25,378 nt of DNA from Bermanella sp051277445 (GTDB taxonomy: Bacteria; Pseudomonadota; Gammaproteobacteria; Pseudomonadales; Oceanobacteraceae). A model generated the notes under the pieces. The model searched no databases. It saw only the letters and a program-made list of their open reading frames with translations, and was not told the DNA's origin. Position 1 is the first letter of the stretch, and the number at the start of each line of letters is the position of its first letter. The position numbers and the translations under genes were made by a program. The DNA is taken from the NCBI GenBank assembly GCA_051277445.1, contig JBNMQC010000024.1, positions 1-25,378 on the forward strand, read 5' to 3'. Positions 7,273-15,784 of the stretch are shown piece by piece.

Positions 7273-7313
7273 GCAATTTGGCCAATATTGAGAAATAACA
7301 ATTGAACAGACTG

Positions 7314-8267
7314 TTATTTCATCGCAAGGGGAATCTGAGATTTCAATATCTCAAGGGCGCTCTGAATAAGATTGGGGTCTTCGCTCTCAAGCCAATTTAA
7401 GTTCTCCCAGCCACGCAGCCATGTGACTTGTCGTTTAGCCAACTGACGAGTGGCCACCACGCCTTTAAAGATCATCTCGTCATAGCTCAACTGGCCATCT
7501 AAGTATTCCCATACTTGCCGATAACCCACTGCGCGAATCGCAGGCAGGCTTTCATGAAGATCTCCGCGCTGATACAAGGCTCGCACTTCTTCTACAAACC
7601 CGTCTTTAAGCATCTGCTCAAAACGCAGTTCAATTCGTTCATGCAGGGTTTTGCGCTCTTTGGGGCAAATGGCAAATTGCACCACCTGGTAAGGGATGCT
7701 TTTTTGTTGTTGCTCGGCCCAGTGCTCGGTTAACGTTTTGCCCGTCACTAAATACACCTCCAGTGCACGTTGCACGCGCTGAGGGTCATTTGGGTTTAAT
7801 CGTTGAGCCGACTCAGGGTCCACAGCAGCGAGCTTTTCATGAATCGCAGGCCAGCCTTTTTCTGAGGCTTCTGCTTCAATTTGCTTACGCACAGCGTCAT
7901 CGGCTTCGGGCAAGTCCGCCGCCCCTTCGAGTAAAAACTTAAAGTAAAGCATGGTGCCACCCACCAGCACCGGAATATTGCCGCGGGCCGTGACGTCTTT
8001 CATACAAGCCAATACATCCTCGCGGAAATCCGCAGCACTGTATGGCTCGCTCGGGTCCCGGATGTCGATCAAGTGATGTGGATAGCGTGCTAACTCTTCA
8101 GCGGTGGGCTTGGCTGTACCAATATTCATATCCTTGTAAACCAAGGCACTGTCCACACTAATCAGCTCGCACTTAAGGGTATCGTAAAGGGCGCAGGCTA
8201 ATGCCGTTTTACCAGAAGCGGTTGGGCCCATAATGAATATGGCTGGTGGTAATGGAGTCTGAGACAT
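7314..8267 (-). CDS. miaA: tRNA dimethylallyltransferase MiaA
   Basis: MiaA transfers an isopentenyl group from dimethylallyl diphosphate to A37 of tRNAs that read UNN codons (the i6A modification). The 317-residue protein has the P-loop GPTASGKT (14-21). The substrate-binding segment DSALVYKDMNIGTAKP (39-54) follows, then VGGTMLYFK (about 102-110) and the conserved RAVGYRQVWEYL and TRQLAKRQVTWLR segments near the C-terminus. Its ATG overlaps the mutL stop by one base (TAATG), so it is probably translationally coupled to mutL. A terminator follows at 7246-7272. Unlike in E. coli, transcription probably does not run directly on into hfq. Confidence 0.97.
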   Translation of the reverse strand: MSQTPLPPAIFIMGPTASGKTALACALYDTLKCELISVDSALVYKDMNIGTAKPTAEELARYPHHLIDIRDPSEPYSAADFREDVLACMKDVTARGNIPVLVGGTMLYFKFLLEGAADLPEADDAVRKQIEAEASEKGWPAIHEKLAAVDPESAQRLNPNDPQRVQRALEVYLVTGKTLTEHWAEQQQKSIPYQVVQFAICPKERKTLHERIELRFEQMLKDGFVEEVRALYQRGDLHESLPAIRAVGYRQVWEYLDGQLSYDEMIFKGVVATRQLAKRQVTWLRGWENLNWLESEDPNLIQSALEILKSQIPLAMK

Positions 8268-10150
8268 TATTGTCCACGCATAAATAATTTATCGAGTTCT
8301 TTCATGGACAGCTGCGTCCAAGTTGGGCGGCCATGATTGCACTGGCCACTTCGTTCTGTGATTTCCATGTCTCGCAATAAGCCGTTCATTTCCGCAATGG
8401 TCAACTGGCGGTTAGCACGCACCGAGCCATGGCATGCCATACTCGACAAGACTTCGTTTCTAAATTCGGTCATGTGACGAGAGCCACCGTGCTGACGGTA
8501 GTCCTCCAGCACTTTGACCACTAACGCTTCGCTATTGGCATTTCGCAACAGCACTGGCATTTGGCGAATCACTAACGTTTCAGGACCTAAGCGTTCTAAT
8601 TTAAAGCCTAGCTTAATCAGGTCTTGTTCGTGCTGTTCGGCTTCATCGGCTTGCTCTTGGCTGACATGAATGGTTTCGGGCACCAACAAAGGCTGAGAGG
8701 TAATGCCCTGCTCATCATAGGCCGCTTTTAAACGCTCATAGGTGATGCGCTCGTGGGCGGCATGCATATCCACGACCACCATGCCGTGTTCATTTTGCGC
8801 AAGGATAAAAACCCCATGCAGCTGAGCAATGGCATAACCTAATGGTGGCACCACTTGTTCGCCATTATTACCCACCGACATGGTGGGCATAGCATTCATA
8901 TTAGGTATTGGTTGGGACGATGCTGATCCGTTGCCTGGGGCAGATGAATGCAATTGCCCGTAACCTTGCATCTGTTCTTGCACCTGTCCTGGGGCGATGG
9001 TCTGAGGAGTGTAATGACTTTGCCAAGGGTTGCCCGTGGCTTGAGCTTGTTGCAAAGGCATGTTGTTTTGCCCAGCAAATTCACCCGCGGCAATGCCGCT
9101 CACCTGTGGCTGACTGTGTAGGCTCGCCTCAGGCTCTGGGGTTTCAGGGCGAACCGCACCCAGTGCTTTGTGCAACGAGCGGAACAAAAAGTCATGCACC
9201 AAGCGGCCATCACGGAAGCGCACTTCATGCTTGGTGGGATGCACGTTCACATCTACCAGCGCAGGGTCTAACTCTAGATATAAAACAAATGCACTGTGAC
9301 GACCATGATACAAAACATCTTGATAGGCCTGACGAATGGCATGGGCCACCAGCTTATCGCGCACAATGCGGCCGTTCACAAAAAAATACTGCATATCCGC
9401 TTGGCTGCGACTAAAGGTCGGCAAACCTACCCAACCCCATAGTTTTAAGCCAGCGCCTTCCATATCAATGCTCACCGCTTCTTTCATGAACTGAGCGCTT
9501 AACAAACTGGCCACGCGTTTTTCACGGTCAAATTCAGAGGTACATGGGCGCAGGCTATGAATCACTTTTTGATTATGGCGCAACTGAAACGACACATCGT
9601 ATCGGCTCAATGCCATGCGTTTCACCACTTCTTCTAAGTGGTTAAATTCGGTTTTTTCCGTTCTTAAAAACTTACGACGGGCAGGGGTATTGAAAAACAA
9701 GTCACGCATTTCAATGGTGGTGCCCACCGGGTGGGCGCAAGGTTTCACCTCGGTGGCCATGTCACGGCCTTCTGCTTGAACTTGCCACGCTTCATCACTT
9801 TCTTGCTCGTGGGAGCTTAAAACCAAGCGCGAAACCGAGGCGATGGAGGCCAGCGCTTCACCGCGAAAGCCAAGGCTTTGTACCGACTCAAGGTCATCAA
9901 GGTCTTTAATCTTACTGGTGGCATGACGACTTAGCGAAAGGGGCAAGTCACTTTTCTCAATACCAAAGCCATTATCACGAATACGAATTAGCTTAACGCC
10001 GCCTTGCTCAACATCCACTTCGATGCGATTAGCGCCGGCATCCAGACTGTTTTCAACTAATTCTTTCACCACGTTTGCAGGGCGCTCAACCACTTCACCA
10101 GCGGCGATTTGGTTGGCAAGACGAGGACTTAAAACTTCAATACGTTTCAT
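8267..10150 (-). CDS. mutL: DNA mismatch repair protein MutL, endonuclease-type motif
   Basis: MutL links mismatch recognition by MutS to strand processing. The 627-residue protein has a GHKL ATPase domain: catalytic Glu30 and Asn34 in VVKELVENSLDAG, RDNGFGI (58-64) and GFRGEAL (94-100). A linker rich in Gln, Gly and Ser (about 335-430) precedes the C-terminal dimerisation domain. That domain contains DMHAAHERITYE (461-472), which fits the DQHA(X)2E(X)4E endonuclease signature except for Met in place of Gln. It also has ACHGSVRA (572-579) and CNHGRPT (604-610), metal-site motifs of endonuclease MutL proteins. E. coli MutL lacks this activity and uses MutH. The gene lies 30 nt after amiB and overlaps miaA. 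Confidence 0.97.
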   Translation of the reverse strand: MKRIEVLSPRLANQIAAGEVVERPANVVKELVENSLDAGANRIEVDVEQGGVKLIRIRDNGFGIEKSDLPLSLSRHATSKIKDLDDLESVQSLGFRGEALASIASVSRLVLSSHEQESDEAWQVQAEGRDMATEVKPCAHPVGTTIEMRDLFFNTPARRKFLRTEKTEFNHLEEVVKRMALSRYDVSFQLRHNQKVIHSLRPCTSEFDREKRVASLLSAQFMKEAVSIDMEGAGLKLWGWVGLPTFSRSQADMQYFFVNGRIVRDKLVAHAIRQAYQDVLYHGRHSAFVLYLELDPALVDVNVHPTKHEVRFRDGRLVHDFLFRSLHKALGAVRPETPEPEASLHSQPQVSGIAAGEFAGQNNMPLQQAQATGNPWQSHYTPQTIAPGQVQEQMQGYGQLHSSAPGNGSASSQPIPNMNAMPTMSVGNNGEQVVPPLGYAIAQLHGVFILAQNEHGMVVVDMHAAHERITYERLKAAYDEQGITSQPLLVPETIHVSQEQADEAEQHEQDLIKLGFKLERLGPETLVIRQMPVLLRNANSEALVVKVLEDYRQHGGSRHMTEFRNEVLSSMACHGSVRANRQLTIAEMNGLLRDMEITERSGQCNHGRPTWTQLSMKELDKLFMRGQ

Positions 10151-10180
10151 GGCATTCTTTTCGATTGATAAATGCCTTCC

Positions 10181-11506
10181 TTAAGAGGAGGGCACTTTAA
10201 TGACTTGGCCAACACGGATGATACTGGTTTTCAAACCATTCAACTGCTTAAGTGTTGCCATTGAGGTGGCATGGCGCTGTGCGATCACTGACAGGGTATC
10301 GCCCGGGGCAATCACGTATTCTTTTAAGCGATCACTGGTATCGCGAATACTCGCCAAATACGTGCCCGGTGGCGGAAACTGCATAAAGTAGCGTTTGATG
10401 CCTTGATGAATGGAGGAGGCCATTCGCCTTTGGTAAGACGACGTTTTTAATTTCTTCGCCTCTCCCGGGTTCGAGAGGAATCCGGTTTCGATTAACAATG
10501 ATGGAATATCCGGCGACTTCAATACCGCAAAGCCCGCTTGCTCCACTCTGCGTTTATGCAATTTCGCCACGCCGCCCATACTATTGAGCACCATCTGGCC
10601 GAGCTCCAAGCTCACACTTAAACTGGCGGTCATGGATAGATCCAACAACACACCGGCTAATAAATCTTCTTTGTCATCCAAACTCACACCGCCCACGCCA
10701 CCGATTAAATCCGATGAGTTTTCTTTGTCGGCCAACCAGCGAGCCGCTTCACTGGTGGCACCGCGCTGTGACAATGCAAACACCGAGCTACCACTGGCCC
10801 GAGAACTACTAAAGGCATCCGCATGAATCGAGATAAACAAATCCGCATTGGCCATGCGCGCTTTTTTTGTCCGATCGCGCAAACCTATGTAGTAGTCCCC
10901 CGTGCGCACTAAAACCGGTTTAAAGCCCGGTTCTTTTTCCAACAGTGCTTCTAATTTTTTCGCAATGGCCATCACGACTTTTTTCTCGTAAATCCCACCG
11001 TGGCCAATGGCGCCTGGGTCTTCCCCACCGTGGCCAGCATCAATTGCCACAATAATATCGCGACTAATGGCTTGAGCTTGTTTGGCATCTAATACCGGCT
11101 TGGAAATTTTCAGTGGCTTTAGTGCGTTATTCTTTGGTATCAAATCCACCACTAATCGGTGGCTGTATTGTTTGTTGGGGGGCAACGGAAAGCTCTTGGC
11201 ATCGATGGCATCTCGCAAATCCAGCACAATGCGCAGATCTTTTTTATCACGCATACCCCAGCGAATCTTTTTAACCGGGCCAACACTGGTATCCAGATCT
11301 TTAAGTGAATCCAGCATCTTGCTGTTTTCAATATCAATAACCAAACGATTGGGAGAGCTCAAAGGAAAGATTTTATGTTCAGCTTCACTGTTTAAATCAA
11401 ACACTAAGCGCGAACTATCCGGCGCGTGCCATAGCCTAACCCCTTGCACATCGGCAAGCGTTACAAGGGATAACGTCATTAATAAAACGGCTAATACGGT
11501 ACGCAC
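10181..11506 (-). CDS. amiB: N-acetylmuramoyl-L-alanine amidase, AmiB type
   Basis: This periplasmic zinc amidase cuts the peptide from N-acetylmuramic acid to separate daughter cells. The 441-residue protein has a signal peptide (residues 1 to about 18), an AMIN domain (about 20-125) and an Amidase_3 domain. The zinc residues are visible as His159 (AIDAGHGGEDPGA), Glu174 (YEKK) and His228 (ISIHADAF), and the catalytic Glu340 is in LLIETGFLSN. A C-terminal LysM domain (about 396-439, YVIAPGDTLSVIAQRH) binds peptidoglycan. The start codon is GTG with a weak ribosome binding site; no suitable ATG precedes the signal peptide. It is 27 nt after tsaE and 30 nt before mutL. AmiB-type enzymes are normally activated by EnvC/NlpD-type LytM factors. 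Confidence 0.95.
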   Translation of the reverse strand: MRTVLAVLLMTLSLVTLADVQGVRLWHAPDSSRLVFDLNSEAEHKIFPLSSPNRLVIDIENSKMLDSLKDLDTSVGPVKKIRWGMRDKKDLRIVLDLRDAIDAKSFPLPPNKQYSHRLVVDLIPKNNALKPLKISKPVLDAKQAQAISRDIIVAIDAGHGGEDPGAIGHGGIYEKKVVMAIAKKLEALLEKEPGFKPVLVRTGDYYIGLRDRTKKARMANADLFISIHADAFSSSRASGSSVFALSQRGATSEAARWLADKENSSDLIGGVGGVSLDDKEDLLAGVLLDLSMTASLSVSLELGQMVLNSMGGVAKLHKRRVEQAGFAVLKSPDIPSLLIETGFLSNPGEAKKLKTSSYQRRMASSIHQGIKRYFMQFPPPGTYLASIRDTSDRLKEYVIAPGDTLSVIAQRHATSMATLKQLNGLKTSIIRVGQVIKVPSS

Positions 11507-11533
11507 GCTACATCTTTTTATTTTAGTGAAATC

Positions 11534-11992
11534 CTATGCCCAAGCCTGAAGCTGGGCGCGTCCTTTATCGGTATGGCTAGAAAACGTCAGTTGACGGCCG
11601 TCTTGCCAAGGCTCAATGACGATATCCAGATCCGCCTCCGGCAAAACACCGGTGCCTTTCTCTGGCCATTCAATTAAGCAAATGGTGTCATTGGCAAAGT
11701 AATCACGTACCCCCATGAACTCTAATTCTTCAGGGTCCGCCAAACGATACAGATCAAAATGATACACCTTCAGGGTACCAAGCTCATACGGTTCTACCAA
11801 GGTGTAAGTGGGGCTTTTTACATTACCCGTATGCCCTAAACCCTGAATCAATCCACGACTTAGGGTGGTTTTACCCATACCTAGGTCACCTTGCAGGTGA
11901 ATCACCAAGCCCGCCTGCAATTGAGGGGCATGTGTACTCGCCCATTGGAGCATGGCGCTTTCGTCAGCAAATTGTTGTACTAATTGATCCAT
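11534..11992 (-). CDS. tsaE: tRNA threonylcarbamoyladenosine synthesis ATPase TsaE
   Basis: TsaE is the ATPase that works with TsaB, TsaC and TsaD to make t6A37 on tRNAs reading ANN codons. The 152-residue protein has the Walker A motif GDLGMGKT (35-42), then SPTYTLVEPYE (about 60-70), HFDLYRL (78-84) and LIEWPEKG (106-113), all typical of the family. It lies between nnr (30 nt) and amiB (27 nt), the same order as in E. coli, and is almost certainly in one operon with them. Confidence 0.96.
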   Translation of the reverse strand: MDQLVQQFADESAMLQWASTHAPQLQAGLVIHLQGDLGMGKTTLSRGLIQGLGHTGNVKSPTYTLVEPYELGTLKVYHFDLYRLADPEELEFMGVRDYFANDTICLIEWPEKGTGVLPEADLDIVIEPWQDGRQLTFSSHTDKGRAQLQAWA

Positions 11993-12022
11993 TAATATCT
12001 CTGTAATCAGTCGTAAAATCTG

Positions 12023-13558
12023 TCAATTTAATAACTGGCGTAATTCAACTAGCAAATCACTGGCCAGTAAACTGCGTTGTCCTTGCTTGGCGCCTTCATC
12101 GGCCGCGGCACTGTGCAGGCACACGGCCGCGCTCACAATCTCATGCAAGGCGGTTGGCTGAGTCTTTAAGTACTGAGCCATTAAGCTTGCCGTCATACCC
12201 GTCAGTACATCCCCCATACCGCCACTGGCCATCCCCGGATTGCCATCGCCGCAAATACTCACCTTTTGATGATTACCAATCAGTGAACCCGCTCCTTTTA
12301 ATACCACGTGAGAGCTAAATCGTTCACTCAATTGTTTTAGGGCCGTGAAACGGTCTTGAGCAATCATGCGTGTATCACAACCCAGCATGCGCGCCGCTTC
12401 ACCTAGATGCGGTGTCATGACGCTCACTCTGCGCTCTAAGTTGTGTTGAATCTTACCCTGTGCAAGCAGGTTTAAAGCATCCGCATCCAACACCACAGGC
12501 CGCTCGCTTGCCATCACCTGTTGCAACATTTGCTGCCCCCAGCTGCCCTGGCCTAAGCCGGGACCAATGGCGATCACATCGGCCTTTTCAATTAAATTGA
12601 CCAATTGCTGACCGCACTCAACGCCGTGAGCCATCACCTCTGGTTGGCGCGCTACGATGGCCGCCACATGCTGAGGTTGCGTTGCAACACTCACCAAGCC
12701 CGCTCCACTTCTGAGCGCTGCACTGGCGCTTAAGCTCACGGCACCGGCCATCCCCTGGTCACCACCAATGATGAGCACATGGCCAAAGTCCCCTTTGTGC
12801 ACCGTTTTTTTACGAGGGTGAAACACTCGACTTTTACGCACGCTGTGCCAGTTTTGCAAATACACACTGGCAGCAAATCTGGCTTTTGCCGCCTTTGGAA
12901 CACCTAAGTTGGCTAAGCGGACTTGGCCAACATAATCAGTCGCATCCCCTGTAAATAGGCCCTGCTTATTCAGTAGCATGGTCACAGTCACATCCGCACT
13001 TACCGCCACACCCGCCGCAAAACCGGTCGTGCTGTCTAGACCCGAAGGCACATCAACGGCCAATACGGGTAAACCGCTTTCATTGATCAGCTCAATCAGG
13101 TGAATGGCCGCCTCATTGGGCTCACCTTTAAACCCCGTACCCAATAGGGCATCAACGATGACACAATTAGGTTTAGACCAATTCACTTGATCGCTTCCAA
13201 TCACGGTCAAACCCGCATTTACAGCGGCCTCAGCCGCTTGCTTGGCCTCGCCTTCTAGGCGATAAATCGCACCATCAAAGACCAGCTGCACATCGATGCC
13301 ATGCTCTTGAGCGATCACGGCCATCTCAAAGCCATCACCGCCGTTATTGCCTTTACCACAGACAACAATCAACTCCTGAACATGGGGCCACTCACTGAGC
13401 AGTACCGCAAACGCCGATTGTGCCGCTTGCTGCATGAGTTCATAACCACTGATGCCTAAATCATCAATACAATGGCAATCCAATTGCTGGCACTGCTTGG
13501 ATGTGTATAAAGGAATCCCCATATCCGCTTTCGAGCGCTGCGCTTTGTGTGTCGTCAT
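12023..13558 (-). CDS. nnr: Bifunctional NAD(P)H-hydrate epimerase/dehydratase
   Basis: Nnr repairs damaged NAD(P)H. The N-terminal YjeF_N domain epimerises NAD(P)HX, and the C-terminal carbohydrate-kinase-like domain dehydrates the S-form using ADP. From the ATG at 13558 the protein has 511 residues. GKGNNGGDG is at 68-76, VDALLGTG at 135-142, KGDFGH at 255-260, GPGLGQ at 332-337, DADALN at 358-363 and GMASGGMGDVLTG at 442-454. The frame is open to another ATG at 13618, but a perfect TATAAT at 13590-13595 lies inside that extension and AGGTGG precedes the 13558 ATG, so the shorter start is preferred. The gene heads the tsaE-amiB-mutL-miaA operon and is divergent from the barrel gene and queG. 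Confidence 0.95.
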   Translation of the reverse strand: MTTHKAQRSKADMGIPLYTSKQCQQLDCHCIDDLGISGYELMQQAAQSAFAVLLSEWPHVQELIVVCGKGNNGGDGFEMAVIAQEHGIDVQLVFDGAIYRLEGEAKQAAEAAVNAGLTVIGSDQVNWSKPNCVIVDALLGTGFKGEPNEAAIHLIELINESGLPVLAVDVPSGLDSTTGFAAGVAVSADVTVTMLLNKQGLFTGDATDYVGQVRLANLGVPKAAKARFAASVYLQNWHSVRKSRVFHPRKKTVHKGDFGHVLIIGGDQGMAGAVSLSASAALRSGAGLVSVATQPQHVAAIVARQPEVMAHGVECGQQLVNLIEKADVIAIGPGLGQGSWGQQMLQQVMASERPVVLDADALNLLAQGKIQHNLERRVSVMTPHLGEAARMLGCDTRMIAQDRFTALKQLSERFSSHVVLKGAGSLIGNHQKVSICGDGNPGMASGGMGDVLTGMTASLMAQYLKTQPTALHEIVSAAVCLHSAAADEGAKQGQRSLLASDLLVELRQLLN

Positions 13559-13589
13559 CCGTGCCTGCCACCTATTAAAAACCCAAACG

Positions 13590-13595
13590 ATTATA
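13590..13595 (-). promoter_or_regulatory. -10 element of the nnr operon
   Basis: A perfect TATAAT lies on the minus strand. A transcript starting near 13583 would have a leader of about 25 nt before the preferred nnr start. No good -35 is seen 16-18 nt upstream, so an activator may be needed or the match may be chance. Confidence 0.4.
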
Positions 13596-13711
13596 CCTGC
13601 ATCAGTCAAGTTCTCCATGATTCAAATGACACAAGCCCTTTGGGATAATTGACCCTGCCTGAAGTTTGGTATCCAATTGGGCCTTTGTGAAACATCAAGA
13701 TACGACCAAAC

Positions 13712-14533
13712 ATGAAAGCGCTCCTCATTTTGTTAACACTCTTTGTCACCCAAACCAGCTGGGCGCTATCACTGACCGATGAATACCGTGAAGAAATCAA
13801 AAATTGTAAAGACTTGTTAGAGCAAATTGCTGAATCGAAATGCGGAAAAACCGCCCTTAGCCTACTGCAAAATGCCTATCTCAAAATAGGATTGAATATT
13901 TCGCGGCGCTCAATGAAGTTTGAGAATACTCGCTCACAAGAGAGTGAGTTTGAAATGGAAGGGGAATTCATGCCCTCCCCTTTATTATCCGTCAGCCTTG
14001 GCGACAGCTACTTTGGGCAATCTAATTTTGGCTATCAACTGGGGGGCACCTACTTTACAGATACCGCATTTAAACAGAAGGTATCGCGCGGCAGTGATAG
14101 CAAAACATTGGATTTATTGACCTACAGTAAAATGACCGTGTACGCGTTTTCTCCCACGCTTTTTTACACCTTCAGTCGAGAAGACGACACCCCTGACAAT
14201 GCCTTTACGGCAGGTGTTGGCCTCAACGTCAGTTATTCCGAGCTAAAAGGCAGCGCCTATATCACAGACGATAAGAACAATGCCGCTTGCTATGATGCAG
14301 GCAGCCAAGTGATCGCCGGTATCGCCAACAAAGACACCCTGATCAAAGCCTGTGATTTCAAAGCCTATGACTCCAGTGGCTTAAGTCATGGCGTGCGCAT
14401 CTATCTTGCTTATGAATATGAAAAATGGATCACCGAGATTGCCAGCAGCGTCTACACACAAGACATCGAAAACGGTTATGACTTCTCCACTTATGACCTC
14501 AGCTTCAGTGTGTCGCGCAAACTCAGCTTTTAA
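13712..14533 (+). CDS. Predicted outer-membrane beta-barrel protein, unknown role
   Basis: I do not recognise a family. The 273-residue protein starts with a clear Sec signal peptide (residues 1-18; cleavage near SWALS). A short helical segment with Cys32 and Cys44 follows. From about residue 55 onward it consists of alternating polar and aromatic strands rich in Tyr, Phe, Ser and Gly (for example MTVYAFSPTLFYTFSRE at 141-157 and VRIYLAYEYEKWITEIASSVY at 228-248). It ends in Phe, as outer-membrane barrel proteins usually do for BAM recognition. A second cysteine pair, Cys193 and Cys214, lies in a probable extracellular loop. It sits between the divergent nnr and queG genes, which are adjacent in E. 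coli. No clear ribosome binding site is visible. The barrel is inferred from sequence pattern only. Confidence 0.75.
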   Translation: MKALLILLTLFVTQTSWALSLTDEYREEIKNCKDLLEQIAESKCGKTALSLLQNAYLKIGLNISRRSMKFENTRSQESEFEMEGEFMPSPLLSVSLGDSYFGQSNFGYQLGGTYFTDTAFKQKVSRGSDSKTLDLLTYSKMTVYAFSPTLFYTFSREDDTPDNAFTAGVGLNVSYSELKGSAYITDDKNNAACYDAGSQVIAGIANKDTLIKACDFKAYDSSGLSHGVRIYLAYEYEKWITEIASSVYTQDIENGYDFSTYDLSFSVSRKLSF

Positions 14534-14606
14534 ATCAGCCGCTGCATAGAGATAGCGCCTCAAGTGACGTAAAATCCGTCATTCACCCATTAGGTTTCCA
14601 TCACCC

Positions 14607-15686
14607 ATGATCACCCCAGAACAAAGCCAAGCGCTGGCCAACAACATCAAAACCTGGGGTGAAGAACTGGGCTTTGCCCAAGTGGCCATTACCGATGTGG
14701 ACCTTCAAGCCCACGGTGAACGGCTAGTCGAGTGGTTAGAAAAAGGCTACCACGGCGAAATGGCCTACATGGCCGATCACGATGACATGCGCTATCGCCC
14801 GGAAAAACTGCACCCAGGCACCTTTCGTATTATCACGCTACGCATGGATTATATGGCCCCGGAAGTGGAGACCATTCGCGTACTCAACAACCCCAACCAA
14901 GCGTACATCAGCCGCTACGCATTAGGGCGCGATTACCACAAACTCATGCGCAAACGCATCACGCAGCTGGGTAAAAAAATCGAACAAGCCATTAGTGAGC
15001 TGGACCTTGCGCCCAACTTTCGTGCCTTTGTGGACAGTGCCCCAGTATTAGAACGTGGCTTAGCGCAAAAAGCAGGGATGGGGTGGATTGGTAAAAACGC
15101 CATGCTGATCAACCCAAAAGCGGGCAGCTATTTTTTTCTTGGAGAACTGTTCACCAACTTGCCTTTACCCCTAGATGAGCCTTACCGGGATATGAATTGC
15201 GGCAGCTGCACCGCCTGTATTACAGAATGCCCAACCGGGGCCATTGTGGACAACCACGTGGTAGATGGGCGCAAATGCATCTCGTATTTAACCATCGAAC
15301 TGAAAACCGCCATCCCTGTAGAACTGCGCAGTAAAATGGGCAACCGCATTTTTGGTTGCGATGACTGCCAACTTTGTTGCCCGTGGAATAAGTTCACCAA
15401 GGCATCTAAGGAGCAAGACTTCACCCCCCGCCACAACCTAGACACCGCTACCTTACTTGAGTTATTTGCCTGGGACGAAGCCACGTTTTTAAGCAAAACC
15501 GAAGGCACGCCGATTCGCCGCGCTGGCCATGAACGCTGGATTCGTAATATTGCCGTGGCACTAGGTAATGCGCCACACTCACAAGAAATCATTATAGCTC
15601 TAAATGATAAAGCCTATTTTGACTCCCCATTAGTACAAGAACACGTGAACTGGGCACTGCAACAGCAGTTACAAAAGTCCTCGTAA
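14607..15686 (+). CDS. queG: Epoxyqueuosine reductase QueG
   Basis: QueG performs the last step of queuosine synthesis. It reduces epoxyqueuosine to queuosine in the wobble position of GUN-decoding tRNAs, using cobalamin and two [4Fe-4S] clusters. The 359-residue protein has the conserved FVDSAPVLERGLAQKAG (141-157), whose Asp143 matches the proposed proton donor, and GWIGKNAMLI (159-168). The cluster motifs are CGSCTACITECPTGAI (198-213), Cys224, and CDDCQLCCPW (251-260). A HEAT-like C-terminal region follows. The length is normal for the family. The gene is divergent from nnr as in E. coli, but here a barrel-protein gene stands between them. The gap to that gene is 73 nt. Confidence 0.96.
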   Translation: MITPEQSQALANNIKTWGEELGFAQVAITDVDLQAHGERLVEWLEKGYHGEMAYMADHDDMRYRPEKLHPGTFRIITLRMDYMAPEVETIRVLNNPNQAYISRYALGRDYHKLMRKRITQLGKKIEQAISELDLAPNFRAFVDSAPVLERGLAQKAGMGWIGKNAMLINPKAGSYFFLGELFTNLPLPLDEPYRDMNCGSCTACITECPTGAIVDNHVVDGRKCISYLTIELKTAIPVELRSKMGNRIFGCDDCQLCCPWNKFTKASKEQDFTPRHNLDTATLLELFAWDEATFLSKTEGTPIRRAGHERWIRNIAVALGNAPHSQEIIIALNDKAYFDSPLVQEHVNWALQQQLQKSS

Positions 15687-15768
15687 CCTGTCTTCCCTGC
15701 CCGACCCAATACGTCCAAAAGCCCCTTATATTGGCGATTTAAACAACACGGTGGTATGGTTTAACGCA

Positions 15769-15774
15769 TATCAT
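15769..15774 (+). promoter_or_regulatory. Candidate -10 element for proVWX
   Basis: TATCAT matches five of six bases of TATAAT. A start near 15781 would place the first hairpin of the structured leader at the 5' end of the RNA. No good -35 is visible at 16-18 nt, which is compatible with an osmotically activated or sigma-S promoter but is weak evidence. Confidence 0.3.
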
Positions 15775-15784
15775 CATGTTTAGG

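Noticed and set aside
8908..9414. 168-codon plus-strand open frame opposite mutL
   Set aside because: It is antisense to the MutL linker and ATPase-adjacent region. Composition explains the open frame; no motif or ribosome binding site supports it.
14565..14581. Terminator between the barrel gene and queG
   Set aside because: TGACG/CGTCA forms only a 5-bp stem and has no T-tract, so read-through into queG is likely.
15182..15592. 136-codon minus-strand open frame opposite queG
   Set aside because: It covers the QueG iron-sulfur motifs on the other strand; QueG is certain, so this is a shadow.
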